The position numbers and the translations under genes are program-made. From a virus, in IMG/VR virus record IMGVR_UViG_3300013131_000184, positions 1 through 29,078 of that record: DNA of 29,078 nt. One strand, given 5' to 3'. This document shows positions 23,340 through 29,078 of the stretch, piece by piece. The notes beneath the pieces were generated by a model. It was given only the letters and a program-made list of their open reading frames with translations. It was not told the origin of the DNA and made no database searches. Every line of letters starts with the position of its first letter. The stretch's first letter is position 1.

Positions 23340-24158
23340 TTACTTTTTTTCTAAGAATTGTTGCAATCTTTTTTGCGATTTGTGGAATTCATATGATTGC
23401 TGTATTTGTTTAGATGTTAAATTCAATTTCATCTGCAATATATCTAATATATCAGCAATTACACGTTCTTTTTGATGGGCAGTTTTGGTTTTTCTAGCAA
23501 TTAATTTAATAAATCGCTCAATATGACGTACATATTCAGTCGGTAAATCATCCATAATCCTAGTTTTTTCAATGTAGTTAGATTTTTTAGACGAAGCTTT
23601 TTTATTTTTCGTTTCTAACATTAAATTTTTAGCAATATTTACAGATTCTTTTAATATATCACCATATTTTACAACCCAGGATACCTCAGTTGGTGGAGCT
23701 GGTGGTGGTGGAGTTGCTTCAGCGCTGGCCTCAGCTGGTGGAGCACCTGCCGCACCTGAACCAGATTCTATACTTTTTCGTTCTTCGTCGCCTAATCCTT
23801 TAATATCATCTAGATCTAACTGTAATTCTATGGTATAATCATTATTACGACCCCAACCAGTATATGGTACTAATTTAATAACTTTGCGTTTTAATAAACT
23901 AAGCAATATTCTCGGTGTAAGATTTAAATCTTTTCCAGATCTAGCAATGAATTCTCGTATACCAATGTCAGATACTGAGTAAATTATACCTAAATTAGTT
24001 GTCCCGCGAGCATCGAATTTACCCAAAAACATTTTTTCAGCAGGTGTGAACAATGAACTTTCAGCATCCATTGGTGCATTATCTGTTTCTTGTGCAGGAG
24101 CTTCTGCAATCATTTGTTTTAGAGTAGATTCGATGATGTAATATTTGCGGGAATTCAT
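23340..24158 (-). CDS. Protein with putative cleaved leader and Pro/Ala linker
   Basis: 272 aa. The start MNSRKYYIIESTLKQMIAEA contains a possible prohead-type cleavage site MIAE|A at residues 16-19. A folded region follows to about 120 (FTPAEKMFLGKFDARGTTNL, SVSDIGIREFIARSGKDLNL, PRILLSLLKRKVIKLV), helical and reminiscent of a winged helix. Residues 131-158 are a Pro/Ala/Gly linker (ATPPPPAPPTE). The C-terminal 110 residues are basic helices (ETKNKKASSKKSNYIEKTRI, SYEFHKSQKRLQQFLEKK). DNA binding is plausible from charge and shape. Nothing assigned with certainty. Confidence 0.75.
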   Translation of the reverse strand: MNSRKYYIIESTLKQMIAEAPAQETDNAPMDAESSLFTPAEKMFLGKFDARGTTNLGIIYSVSDIGIREFIARSGKDLNLTPRILLSLLKRKVIKLVPYTGWGRNNDYTIELQLDLDDIKGLGDEERKSIESGSGAAGAPPAEASAEATPPPPAPPTEVSWVVKYGDILKESVNIAKNLMLETKNKKASSKKSNYIEKTRIMDDLPTEYVRHIERFIKLIARKTKTAHQKERVIADILDILQMKLNLTSKQIQQSYEFHKSQKRLQQFLEKK

Positions 24159-24160
24159 AG

Positions 24161-24346
24161 TTAAATTTCTTTTGTTTCTGCTAATTGAGTTGAACGATAC
24201 TTAGTTGCTAACTTTTTTAATTCATTGATAGATTTTCTAGCAATAACTCCGGCTTTTTTAACTTGTTTAGTTTGAAATCTGTCATGATTTTCTTTAAACG
24301 TTAACCAATGAGATTCCATAATTTCGTAGATTTCTTGTGATGTCAT
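24161..24346 (-). CDS. Histone H1-like (Hc1-type) small protein
   Basis: 61 aa from ATG 24346 (MTSQEIYEIMESHWLTFKEN), preferred over the upstream ATG at 24406 because AAAAAGG lies 5 bases before it and the longer frame would overlap the preceding gene by 46 bases. The body (KQVKKAGVIARKSINELKKL, ATKYRSTQ) follows the Hc1 pattern 'K-x-x-K-A-x-x-x-x-R-K-x-x-x-x-L-K-x-L-A-x-x-x-R'. Hc1-like proteins are small basic DNA-binding proteins common in Bacteroidota and their phages. It may compact phage or host DNA. An ATATTTAT element overlaps the end of the gene upstream. Confidence 0.6.
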   Translation of the reverse strand: MTSQEIYEIMESHWLTFKENHDRFQTKQVKKAGVIARKSINELKKLATKYRSTQLAETKEI

Positions 24347-24359
24347 ACTAACCTTTTTA

Positions 24360-24572
24360 TTATTTATTATAAATATCCGATTGTGAAAATCGGTCCATGA
24401 ATACATGAATGTTTGGCGTTTTAATTTGATATATAGTATATTCAGTTAATTCTAAATATACCTTTTCATTTTCTTCATATATTTGTATAATATGATCTGC
24501 ATTAATAAATCGTTGTTGGATCGTGCCATCTGATTTAATCATATTAATTGATATGAAGTATGGTTTATTCAT
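24360..24572 (-). CDS. Small protein, FlbD-like pattern
   Basis: 70 aa: PYFISINMIKSDGTIQQRFI, then NADHIIQIYEENEKVYLELT and MDRFSQSDIYNK. The 'I-N-A-D-H-I-x-x-I' core with flanking beta strands resembles the small FlbD-like family. Its ATG overlaps the stop of the 187-aa gene (TAATG), so the two are translationally coupled. Function unknown. Confidence 0.65.
   Translation of the reverse strand: MNKPYFISINMIKSDGTIQQRFINADHIIQIYEENEKVYLELTEYTIYQIKTPNIHVFMDRFSQSDIYNK
24369..24376 (-). promoter_or_regulatory. ATATTTAT element upstream of the Hc1-like gene
   Basis: Coding-strand octamer 22 bases before the ATG; it is also the DIY codons near the end of the preceding gene, followed by AAAAAGG. 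Confidence 0.4.
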
Positions 24573-25135
24573 TAATCACCTAAACTACCTCTATGATATT
24601 TGCCACTTGCTTTATCAGCATCAATCATACTACCGATACCAGCTGATGCTGGTTTATTAGTTGTCGTACCAGATAATTGGTTAACTAGTTTCATAACTTT
24701 AAGATTTAATTCGCGTGCTTGGCTACTAGTTAATTTTTCAAACGTACGGTTTGCTGAATCTGTACAATATTTTTTAATTAGTTTTTGTATAACTGTTGCA
24801 TGTTCAGGTCGATTCTTTATCATATATTTTATACCATTTAAATAAATGCGACCATCTTTATCATCATTTGCTAATTGGTATTCGCTTAAATCAATTGAAT
24901 CTTGTATATTCGATGGAATTTGATCCCATTCATTTGAAATGTAAGTATTAACAAGATCCGAACCGTTATTACCCGTGACCGCTAACAGTGCATGCTCGCG
25001 ATCAGATTCTGGCATATCTGCCCAAATTTCATCGGCATTAAAGTGACTGCCTTCATTTAGTAGATTTTTAGCTCGTCGCAATTCTTCTAATAGAATTTTA
25101 AAATGTTTAGGATTATTTGAATCGAAAATTTTCAT
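24572..25135 (-). CDS. Phage protein with leader-like N-terminus
   Basis: 187 aa from ATG 25135 (MKIFDSNNPKHFKILLEELR), preferred because AAGGAAA lies 6 bases upstream and the longer frame would run through the small basic gene. The N-terminal ~30 residues are a basic amphipathic helix ending RAKNLLNE|GSHF, a possible (L/I)-x-E cleavage site. The remainder is acidic/helical (FNADEIWADMPESDREHALL, NNGSDLVNTYISNEWDQIPS) with a Thr/Ser/Gly tail (GTTTNKPASAGIGS). No family recognised. Might be another internal head protein of the leader group. Confidence 0.75.
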   Translation of the reverse strand: MKIFDSNNPKHFKILLEELRRAKNLLNEGSHFNADEIWADMPESDREHALLAVTGNNGSDLVNTYISNEWDQIPSNIQDSIDLSEYQLANDDKDGRIYLNGIKYMIKNRPEHATVIQKLIKKYCTDSANRTFEKLTSSQARELNLKVMKLVNQLSGTTTNKPASAGIGSMIDADKASGKYHRGSLGD

Positions 25136-25136
25136 T

Positions 25137-25283
25137 TTATTTTCCTTGTGATATATATGATTTAACATAGTTTTTACTATGTTTATTTTTACTATTTTTC
25201 GTTTTCGCGTGAACTCCAAGACGCTTTACTTTTGGTTTTGCATTATGAATGCGAGTGGTAGTTTGTTTTTTAACCGCAGCCAT
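25137..25283 (-). CDS. Small basic protein (48 aa)
   Basis: The frame MAAVKKQTTTRIHNAKPKVK, continuing RLGVHAKTKNSKNKHSKNYV, has about one third Lys/Arg/His and no acidic residue. It is preceded by AAAGGA and an ATATTTAT element and stops 1 base before the next gene's ATG, which its last codons (CAAGGAAAA) provide with a ribosome site. Looks like a small DNA- or RNA-binding or packaging protein. No family is known to me; conserved architecture would support it. Confidence 0.75.
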   Translation of the reverse strand: MAAVKKQTTTRIHNAKPKVKRLGVHAKTKNSKNKHSKNYVKSYISQGK

Positions 25284-25298
25284 TTTATATCCTTTATA

Positions 25299-25306
25299 AT
25301 AAATAT
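25299..25306 (-). promoter_or_regulatory. ATATTTAT element upstream of the 48-aa basic protein gene
   Basis: Coding-strand octamer 15 bases before the ATG, followed by ATAAAGGATA, just after a terminator. Confidence 0.55.
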
Positions 25307-25312
25307 ATAAAC

Positions 25313-25346
25313 ATAAAAAAACCCAGGCATCTGGGTTGCCTAGGTT
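25313..25346 (-). terminator. Rho-independent terminator
   Basis: On the minus strand AACCTAGGCA / TGCCTGGGTT (one G-U pair) with a 7-base loop and a seven-T tail, between the 31-aa gene and the 48-aa gene. Confidence 0.85.
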
Positions 25347-25358
25347 TTCTAACTAAAA

Positions 25359-25376
25359 CGACTAAGGTAGCAGTCG
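25359..25376 (-). other. Small hairpin preceding the terminator
   Basis: CGACT / AGTCG stem with an 8-base loop followed by TTTTAG on the minus strand; possible auxiliary terminator or processing hairpin. Confidence 0.35.
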
Positions 25377-25382
25377 CATATC

Positions 25383-25478
25383 TTAATGTAATACCGGTTC
25401 TAATTCTTCGATATCCGTTTCTACATCTAATGTTACTAATCCGAATAAGATATCGTAATCTTCTGCCGTGTATTCCAT
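25383..25478 (-). CDS. Acidic micro-protein (31 aa)
   Basis: ATG-started frame (MEYTAEDYDILFGLVTLDVE, ending EPVLH) with CGGGAGCA as ribosome site and an ATATTTAT element 30 bases upstream. Nine Asp/Glu and almost no basic residues; single amphipathic helix likely. It ends before the terminator pair, so it is the last gene of its transcript. Coding status rests on the start signals and needs proteomic proof. Confidence 0.5.
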   Translation of the reverse strand: MEYTAEDYDILFGLVTLDVETDIEELEPVLH

Positions 25479-25507
25479 GTTGCTCCCGTAATTTAAAATG
25501 ATTTATT

Positions 25508-25515
25508 ATAAATAT
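25508..25515 (-). promoter_or_regulatory. ATATTTAT element upstream of the 31-aa gene
   Basis: Coding-strand octamer 29 bases before the ATG. Confidence 0.45.
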
Positions 25516-25524
25516 ACAAGTGCA

Positions 25525-25668
25525 TTAAAAATATGTTTGTTCGTAATATAAAACTTCGAATTTATTATCTATATTAACTAATTCTGTTGCATTTAATAAA
25601 TCTGAATATTCAATAACCGATTCTGCTGAATCGTCTTGCAATGTTTTTAGGGCTTTTATTTGTGTCAT
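25525..25668 (-). CDS. Small acidic protein (47 aa)
   Basis: Frame MTQIKALKTLQDDSAESVIE, continuing YSDLLNATELVNIDNKFEVL and ending YYEQTYF. It begins 13 bases after the stop of the EF-hand-like gene and fills the gap to the next signal. Amphipathic helix followed by a strand; no family recognised. No ribosome site of the AAAGGA type is visible, so confidence is moderate. Confidence 0.5.
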   Translation of the reverse strand: MTQIKALKTLQDDSAESVIEYSDLLNATELVNIDNKFEVLYYEQTYF

Positions 25669-25681
25669 ATAGTTGTTTTAA

Positions 25682-25987
25682 TTATTTACGAGTTGCACCG
25701 CCGATAAGATTTTTTTTCAAACGACTAACGAATGATTCATCGATGTTTTTTGCAATAGTATCGCGACGATTTTGTAAATAATCATCCGATTCATCTTCTT
25801 TACCATCGTTGTTAATATCAGCATCTTCTTTTCCTACCGGATCTAACGCTTCCGCTGTAGTTTCCGTTTCTTCTGCTTCTGCCAAATTTGCGGCGTGTGT
25901 GTTTATTGCATCTTGCAATGTAGGTAAAGACCCATCAGCTTTACGTTCCCATGCAAATCCTTCTAGCAATGTTTTTAATTTTGTCAT
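25682..25987 (-). CDS. Small leader-bearing protein with EF-hand/dockerin-like loop
   Basis: 101 aa. It begins [10 protein letters not shown], a variant of the leader family of the cassette, followed by [18 protein letters not shown]. The centre is acidic ([20 protein letters not shown]) and contains [19 protein letters not shown], a D-x-N-x-D-G-x-x-D-x-x-D loop typical of calcium-binding EF-hand or dockerin repeats; only one loop is present. The tail is basic ([13 protein letters not shown]). AAAAGGA and an ATATTTAT element precede the ATG. The same loop-plus-leader combination is seen in some large marine phages. Internal head or virion protein is inferred. Confidence 0.75.
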   Translation of the reverse strand: MTKLKTLLEGFAWERKADGSLPTLQDAINTHAANLAEAEETETTAEALDPVGKEDADINNDGKEDESDDYLQNRRDTIAKNIDESFVSRLKKNLIGGATRK

Positions 25988-26001
25988 TTGTTTCCTTTTA
26001 T

Positions 26002-26009
26002 ATAAATAT
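26002..26009 (-). promoter_or_regulatory. ATATTTAT element upstream of the EF-hand-like gene
   Basis: Coding-strand octamer 14 bases before the ATG, followed by AAAAGGA; overlaps the stop of the cell-wall enzyme gene. Confidence 0.5.
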
Positions 26010-27595
26010 CATCGATTTGTATTTGATACATGTATATGATTCCAATGGTTACCACCTGTATCAGACCGCCATATAAATCCTTTAGCATTGCCAGATTCGC
26101 CCCATTTATATCCTAATGATTTTAATGCTTCGATAACTTTATCTCCATTTGCCATGAACGATGCACCACCCGATCCGCCTAATCCTTTATTTTTACCATT
26201 ACCACCAGAATTACCTTGTCCATTAAACTCATCTAAATCAACACCTGTACCTGTCATATGTCTACTTTGTTTGGTACTATCTTTAACATTTTTAGCATGA
26301 CCAGTTTTTGCAGTACCAATTCTAGCAGTTACTCCGGCAATCTCTAATGCTTCTATAATATCGTTAATTAAATTAGGATTAATGATTCCAGCTTCGAAAT
26401 CTTTTTTAGCTCTGGAACTAAATGATAATTTACTATTTTCAACAGATGGTAGTACCCCATTAAATTTAGAAGTAGTAGTATCTCCACCGACTGGGCTAGT
26501 GTCACCTGTATCGTATTTATTTAATCCATATGATTTTATTATACTAATTAATTTCCTTGCATAATCGCTACCAGTAGCATATCCTGCACTTTGTAATCCG
26601 GTTGCCCATCCTTCATAGTCTGTTATTTTCAGTTTAAATAAATCAGAATATCTTCCATTTTTTACTAAGAATTTACTATGGTCTTCGAATGACTGAGCAG
26701 CATCTGGATATTTACGGAAACAATCTTTTGCATTATCATCTTTAGCATATACCTTTTCTCCAGACCAGCTATGACACTTAATTCCAAAATAATTATTAGC
26801 TTTTCTAGATAAATATGATTTACCCCATCCAGATTCTAATCCTCCTTGTGCTAATGTAATACTAGCAGGAATACCATATTGTTTCATTTGCGCAATTGCT
26901 GCATCTTTCCACATATTAATGAATGCTGCGGCGTTTGCAGGCACTGGTCCTAGATCTGGTATACTATCTAATGATGTAGTATCAGCCGTATCTGCATCTA
27001 TAGTTTGTTCAGCATCCTGTGTATTTAATACAGTACCGAATTTATCATTAATATAATTTATAACACGTTTCTGTATTGCGCGTAATAAATTAGCACTTAA
27101 AATACCAGCTTTTGATTTATCTTTGGTATATGGAATTGTTTCAATAACAACATCAGTGCTTAATGAATTTTTTAAACGTTCATAAATAGTTACTAATTCA
27201 GAAGTTTCAGTTTCAGCATCCAATGATGGCGTGACTATGCCAATGGTATATGCATTAAATGATTTTGCAATAGAAACGGCTTCATCAATAAAACGAAGTT
27301 CAGAATCCAAATCAGTTGTTTCGATTTGATCAGCATCTACCTGAATAACTACGACGTTATATGTATCTTTTATTTTGCGTCGCATTAAACGTAATAATTT
27401 TGTTGCACTAATATCTTGCAATCCCACAATATTACCAGCTACTAATTTAGATTTAACTAATTGGTATGCATATCCATATTTAGATGCGGTTTGTTGATCT
27501 CCGATAAATAAAACATTCGGTTTCTTAACTTCGGTAGTTTTTTTAGTTTTATCAGATGCTGGTTGTTCTAATAATAAAGATTTTAATCGTATCAT
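26009..27595 (-). CDS. Three-domain cell-wall enzyme: SGNH-like, glucosaminidase, M15 peptidase
   Basis: 528 aa. Leader MIRLKSLLLE|Q. Residues 27-185 look like an SGNH-hydrolase fold (PNVLFIGDQQTASKYGYAY, YNVVVIQVDADQI, AYTIGIVTPS), but the nucleophile Ser of 'GDS' is Gln, so it is probably inactive or a binding module. Residues about 222-358 are a FlgJ/LytG-type glucosaminidase with catalytic Glu254 in LAQGGLESGWGKSYL and the usual NYFGIKC and YPDAAQSFEDHSKFL blocks; it would cut the glycan strand. Residues about 390-528 match peptidase M15 (D-Ala-D-Ala/L,D-type): His446 and Asp453 in SRHMTGTGVDLD and HIH at 520-522. It could breach or lyse peptidoglycan; the leader suggests packaging in the head. 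Confidence 0.9.
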   Translation of the reverse strand: MIRLKSLLLEQPASDKTKKTTEVKKPNVLFIGDQQTASKYGYAYQLVKSKLVAGNIVGLQDISATKLLRLMRRKIKDTYNVVVIQVDADQIETTDLDSELRFIDEAVSIAKSFNAYTIGIVTPSLDAETETSELVTIYERLKNSLSTDVVIETIPYTKDKSKAGILSANLLRAIQKRVINYINDKFGTVLNTQDAEQTIDADTADTTSLDSIPDLGPVPANAAAFINMWKDAAIAQMKQYGIPASITLAQGGLESGWGKSYLSRKANNYFGIKCHSWSGEKVYAKDDNAKDCFRKYPDAAQSFEDHSKFLVKNGRYSDLFKLKITDYEGWATGLQSAGYATGSDYARKLISIIKSYGLNKYDTGDTSPVGGDTTTSKFNGVLPSVENSKLSFSSRAKKDFEAGIINPNLINDIIEALEIAGVTARIGTAKTGHAKNVKDSTKQSRHMTGTGVDLDEFNGQGNSGGNGKNKGLGGSGGASFMANGDKVIEALKSLGYKWGESGNAKGFIWRSDTGGNHWNHIHVSNTNR

Positions 27596-27598
27596 ATA

Positions 27599-27979
27599 CT
27601 AGGCTACTTTATTTAAAGTTAATTGTTTGGTAGGTGTAATAGATTGTGGAGCTGAATTTTTTATTTGATTTGTTATATTTTCCATTTGATCATGCTCAAT
27701 TTTCATTGATTGATTTTCACTAGTAATAATGTTAAAATCTGTTTTATTTTGATGTACGCTCACCGACTGTAATAAAACAGGCCCTGAGTAAAGACTCGTA
27801 TCAACATGTACTTTATAAAAGTATGTCTTGTTGTTATATACAATTTTTAAAAATCCTGAATATTTAGCATTAGGATAATATAAACCTTTTTTCGGATCAT
27901 TGTATTTAATTGGTACGGTTGATAATGTTACTCCATTAAACCCGATGCCTTCTGATAATAATTGTTTTAAGCGTATCAT
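27599..27979 (-). CDS. Leader-bearing protein of unknown fold
   Basis: 126 aa. Leader MIRLKQLLSE|G. The rest is beta-rich (IVYNNKTYFYKVHVDTSLYS, GPVLLQSVSVHQNKTDFNII) with a polar helical end. No family recognised. The ATG follows the ATATTTAT element by only 4 bases. The gene lies 3 bases before the cell-wall enzyme in the same transcript, which, with the shared leader, suggests both proteins go to the same place. Confidence 0.75.
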   Translation of the reverse strand: MIRLKQLLSEGIGFNGVTLSTVPIKYNDPKKGLYYPNAKYSGFLKIVYNNKTYFYKVHVDTSLYSGPVLLQSVSVHQNKTDFNIITSENQSMKIEHDQMENITNQIKNSAPQSITPTKQLTLNKVA

Positions 27980-27983
27980 ATTA

Positions 27984-27991
27984 ATAAATAT
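27984..27991 (-). promoter_or_regulatory. ATATTTAT element upstream of the 126-aa leader gene
   Basis: Coding-strand octamer 4 bases before the ATG, too close for a promoter of this gene; a translation-start or leader role fits better here. Confidence 0.35.
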
Positions 27992-27992
27992 C

Positions 27993-28532
27993 TTATACAG
28001 TATAAGTTACGAAATATTCTGTGATAATACCACCGCCGGTATTGACTACAACGCGACCTGGTCCTTCTAAGTTCTTTGCACTACCAACAGCTTGTTTAAC
28101 AGCATTCGGTCCTGGATCATGTCCCCAACCTCCTCTGTGATTCAATTGATATATCTGACTAGCATCTACCGCAACAAACGGAATCCATATGTTCATATCA
28201 TACGTTTTATCGTTTTTTACACAATTAGATTCTATAGCATTGATATTAGGTTTTAATCCTCCTTTATATAAAAATGGATTAACTTCACACACAACAACAT
28301 TAAATGCTTGGTGCAAAGAATCACCCTTACCATTTTTTGCATGAGATATAGCATAACCAGATCCTGGTCCTACATAATGTAAATGCATTCCAGCATCATT
28401 CATACTAACAGTTATTTTAGGTCTCCCGTCTTGGCCGTTCCAATAACCAGTTCCACCAGAAGCTTTCCAATTCTTGCAAGAAGTCCAAGATGACCCAACT
28501 TGTTCAGCCAATAAATGTTTCATTCGTATCAT
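27993..28532 (-). CDS. Leader-bearing protein with His/Trp-rich globular region
   Basis: 179 aa. Leader MIRMKHLLAE|Q. The mature part is Trp/Gly/His-rich and compact (TSCKNWKASGGTGYWNGQDG, ITVSMNDAGMHLHYVGPGSG, IYQLNHRGGWGHDPGPNAVK) with Cys at about 19, 82 and 104. Histidines in MHLHY, NHRGGWGH and a carboxylate neighbourhood could bind metal, but no catalytic family is recognised. Next gene in the leader cassette, 13 bases before the 126-aa gene. A capsid-delivered effector is possible; this is speculation. Confidence 0.75.
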   Translation of the reverse strand: MIRMKHLLAEQVGSSWTSCKNWKASGGTGYWNGQDGRPKITVSMNDAGMHLHYVGPGSGYAISHAKNGKGDSLHQAFNVVVCEVNPFLYKGGLKPNINAIESNCVKNDKTYDMNIWIPFVAVDASQIYQLNHRGGWGHDPGPNAVKQAVGSAKNLEGPGRVVVNTGGGIITEYFVTYTV

Positions 28533-28537
28533 TTTAA

Positions 28538-28545
28538 TAAATATA
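28538..28545 (-). promoter_or_regulatory. ATATTTAT element upstream of the 179-aa leader gene
   Basis: Coding-strand octamer about 5 bases before the ATG (ATATATTTATTAAAATG). Confidence 0.35.
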
Positions 28546-28687
28546 TAGCACGTTGTAAAGCGGTTGTAGTAAGCAGTAAAACAGTGCGCCCTTTCAGGTC
28601 CGCACTAATTACTCGAACATACTACATGCACAGTAAAAATGCGTACCGATGAGATACACATTGTGGCAGATTGTGTGTTTATCCGTA
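28546..28687. other. Unassigned non-coding stretch in the leader cassette
   Basis: About 140 bases with no credible frame and less AT-rich than the surroundings. It holds a GC-rich hairpin near 28584-28605 and an ACACA/TGTGT arm pair. No tRNA cloverleaf could be built. May carry a small RNA or 5' leader structure. Confidence 0.4.
28575..28605 (-). terminator. Possible terminator hairpin
   Basis: On the minus strand GTGCG / CGCAC arms with an internal CCT/AGG stem, followed by TGTTTTACTG; the T-run is weak. Confidence 0.4.
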
Positions 28688-28966
28688 CTACTTGCGTTCT
28701 AACACGTTTAAATACAACATTGCTACATTACCAGATTTAGTACGTATAAATAATATAGTTTCATCTTCAGCCGCAGGATTAACGAATTGAATGAATTTGC
28801 TATTGTTGTTGTTTATTAATTTTTCTATAACAGCCGCGGCGTCAACCATTTGTTCTAACTGTTGTGATAACCATGCATCATACCCCACAATGATGTCATC
28901 GAAGTGTTCCGCCATCCACTGTGTCAATGCATCTTAAGATTCTAATAAAGATTTAAATCGTATCAT
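28688..28966 (-). pseudogene. Leader-bearing gene with TAA directly after the leader
   Basis: An ATG at 28966 opens MIRFKSLLES, the cassette leader, then TAA (28934-28936) stands in frame and the frame continues as DALTQWMAEHFDDIIVGYDA and on to KSGNVAMLYLNVLERK. Without the stop the product would be 91 residues plus one unknown. The body is an acidic helical N-part and a hydrophobic strand-rich end; no family recognised. A downstream start at TTG (28927, 79 aa) or ATG (28915, 75 aa) exists, but neither has a clear ribosome site, so the leader plus stop looks like a disrupted gene or a regulated one. Reads are needed to exclude error. Confidence 0.6.
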
Positions 28967-29078
28967 ATTAATATATATGGTTTCCGCTGAAAGCTGGAAA
29001 CGATTCACAGCCAATGCATTGCATGCTACATCATTTTCCACGTGTATGCATCAAGTATATCTGCATACTGTGTAGGGC
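28967..29078. other. Non-coding upstream region at window end
   Basis: About 110 bases with no convincing frame. A hairpin at 28980-29001 (GTTTCC-A-GCT / AGC-GGAAAC on the minus strand) lies 14 bases before the leader ATG, followed by ATATATATTAAT. It may regulate the leader gene. Confidence 0.35.

Noticed and set aside
24572-25219. Longer start for the 187-aa gene at 25219
   Set aside because: It would run through the 48-aa basic gene and ignore the AAGGAAA ribosome site before the ATG at 25135.
28600-28690. Possible tRNA because of GTTCGA near 28612 on the minus strand
   Set aside because: No acceptor stem, anticodon arm or matching T-stem can be formed.

Overview
The window is a stretch of a large, AT-rich contractile-tailed (myovirus-type) phage genome. 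Nearly all genes lie on the minus strand, are tightly packed, and often overlap by 1-26 bases, so transcription runs from high to low coordinates. The clearest family matches are T4-type: a gp25-like and a gp6/J-like baseplate wedge protein, an OB-fold baseplate protein and a gp55-like late sigma factor. Several small genes look Bacteroidota-associated: a DUF4494-like protein, an Hc1 histone-like protein and a secreted protein with a '...SAQ' signal peptide. A Bacteroidota-infecting distant T4 relative is therefore the likeliest source. This host call is inference. I see no tRNA, CRISPR array, integrase or transposon.

Layout. (a) 1-15.9 kb is the virion module: baseplate (coiled-coil protein, OB-fold protein, hydrophobic protein, 164-aa protein, gp25, gp6), then a beta-helix fibre with Ala-Ser-Tyr repeats, then a run of adhesion or structural proteins with DNRLRE-like, LamG-like and Ig-like parts. 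The last of these leaves the window open at base 1. (b) 15.9-18.0 kb holds a small regulatory or metabolic operon: a 59-aa helical protein, a zinc-ribbon protein, an HD phosphohydrolase, a one-pass membrane protein and the late sigma factor. The sigma gene carries an in-frame TAA. (c) 18.0-20.5 kb is accessory: a UV-damage endonuclease with visibly different base composition, the only plus-strand gene, and a secreted protein, the last two converging on a shared terminator. (d) 20.5-25.7 kb is a string of small genes of mostly unknown function, including a methyltransferase, DUF4494, Hc1, and four previously easy-to-miss genes of 31-52 aa. (e) 25.7-29.1 kb is a cassette of proteins sharing a short N-terminal leader (consensus MIR-x-K-x-LL-x-E), including a three-domain cell-wall enzyme.

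Two signals unify the window. First, the octamer ATATTTAT occurs on the coding strand just upstream of 15 starts, including the sole plus-strand gene, so it follows gene orientation and looks like a phage promoter or leader element. Second, at least four and probably seven or eight proteins begin with a short basic/hydrophobic leader ending in (L/I)-x-E. That is the cleavage rule of the T4 prohead protease, and suggests a set of capsid-targeted internal proteins delivered with the DNA. The two in-frame TAA codons (in the sigma factor and directly after one leader) are the oddest features and deserve checking against reads.
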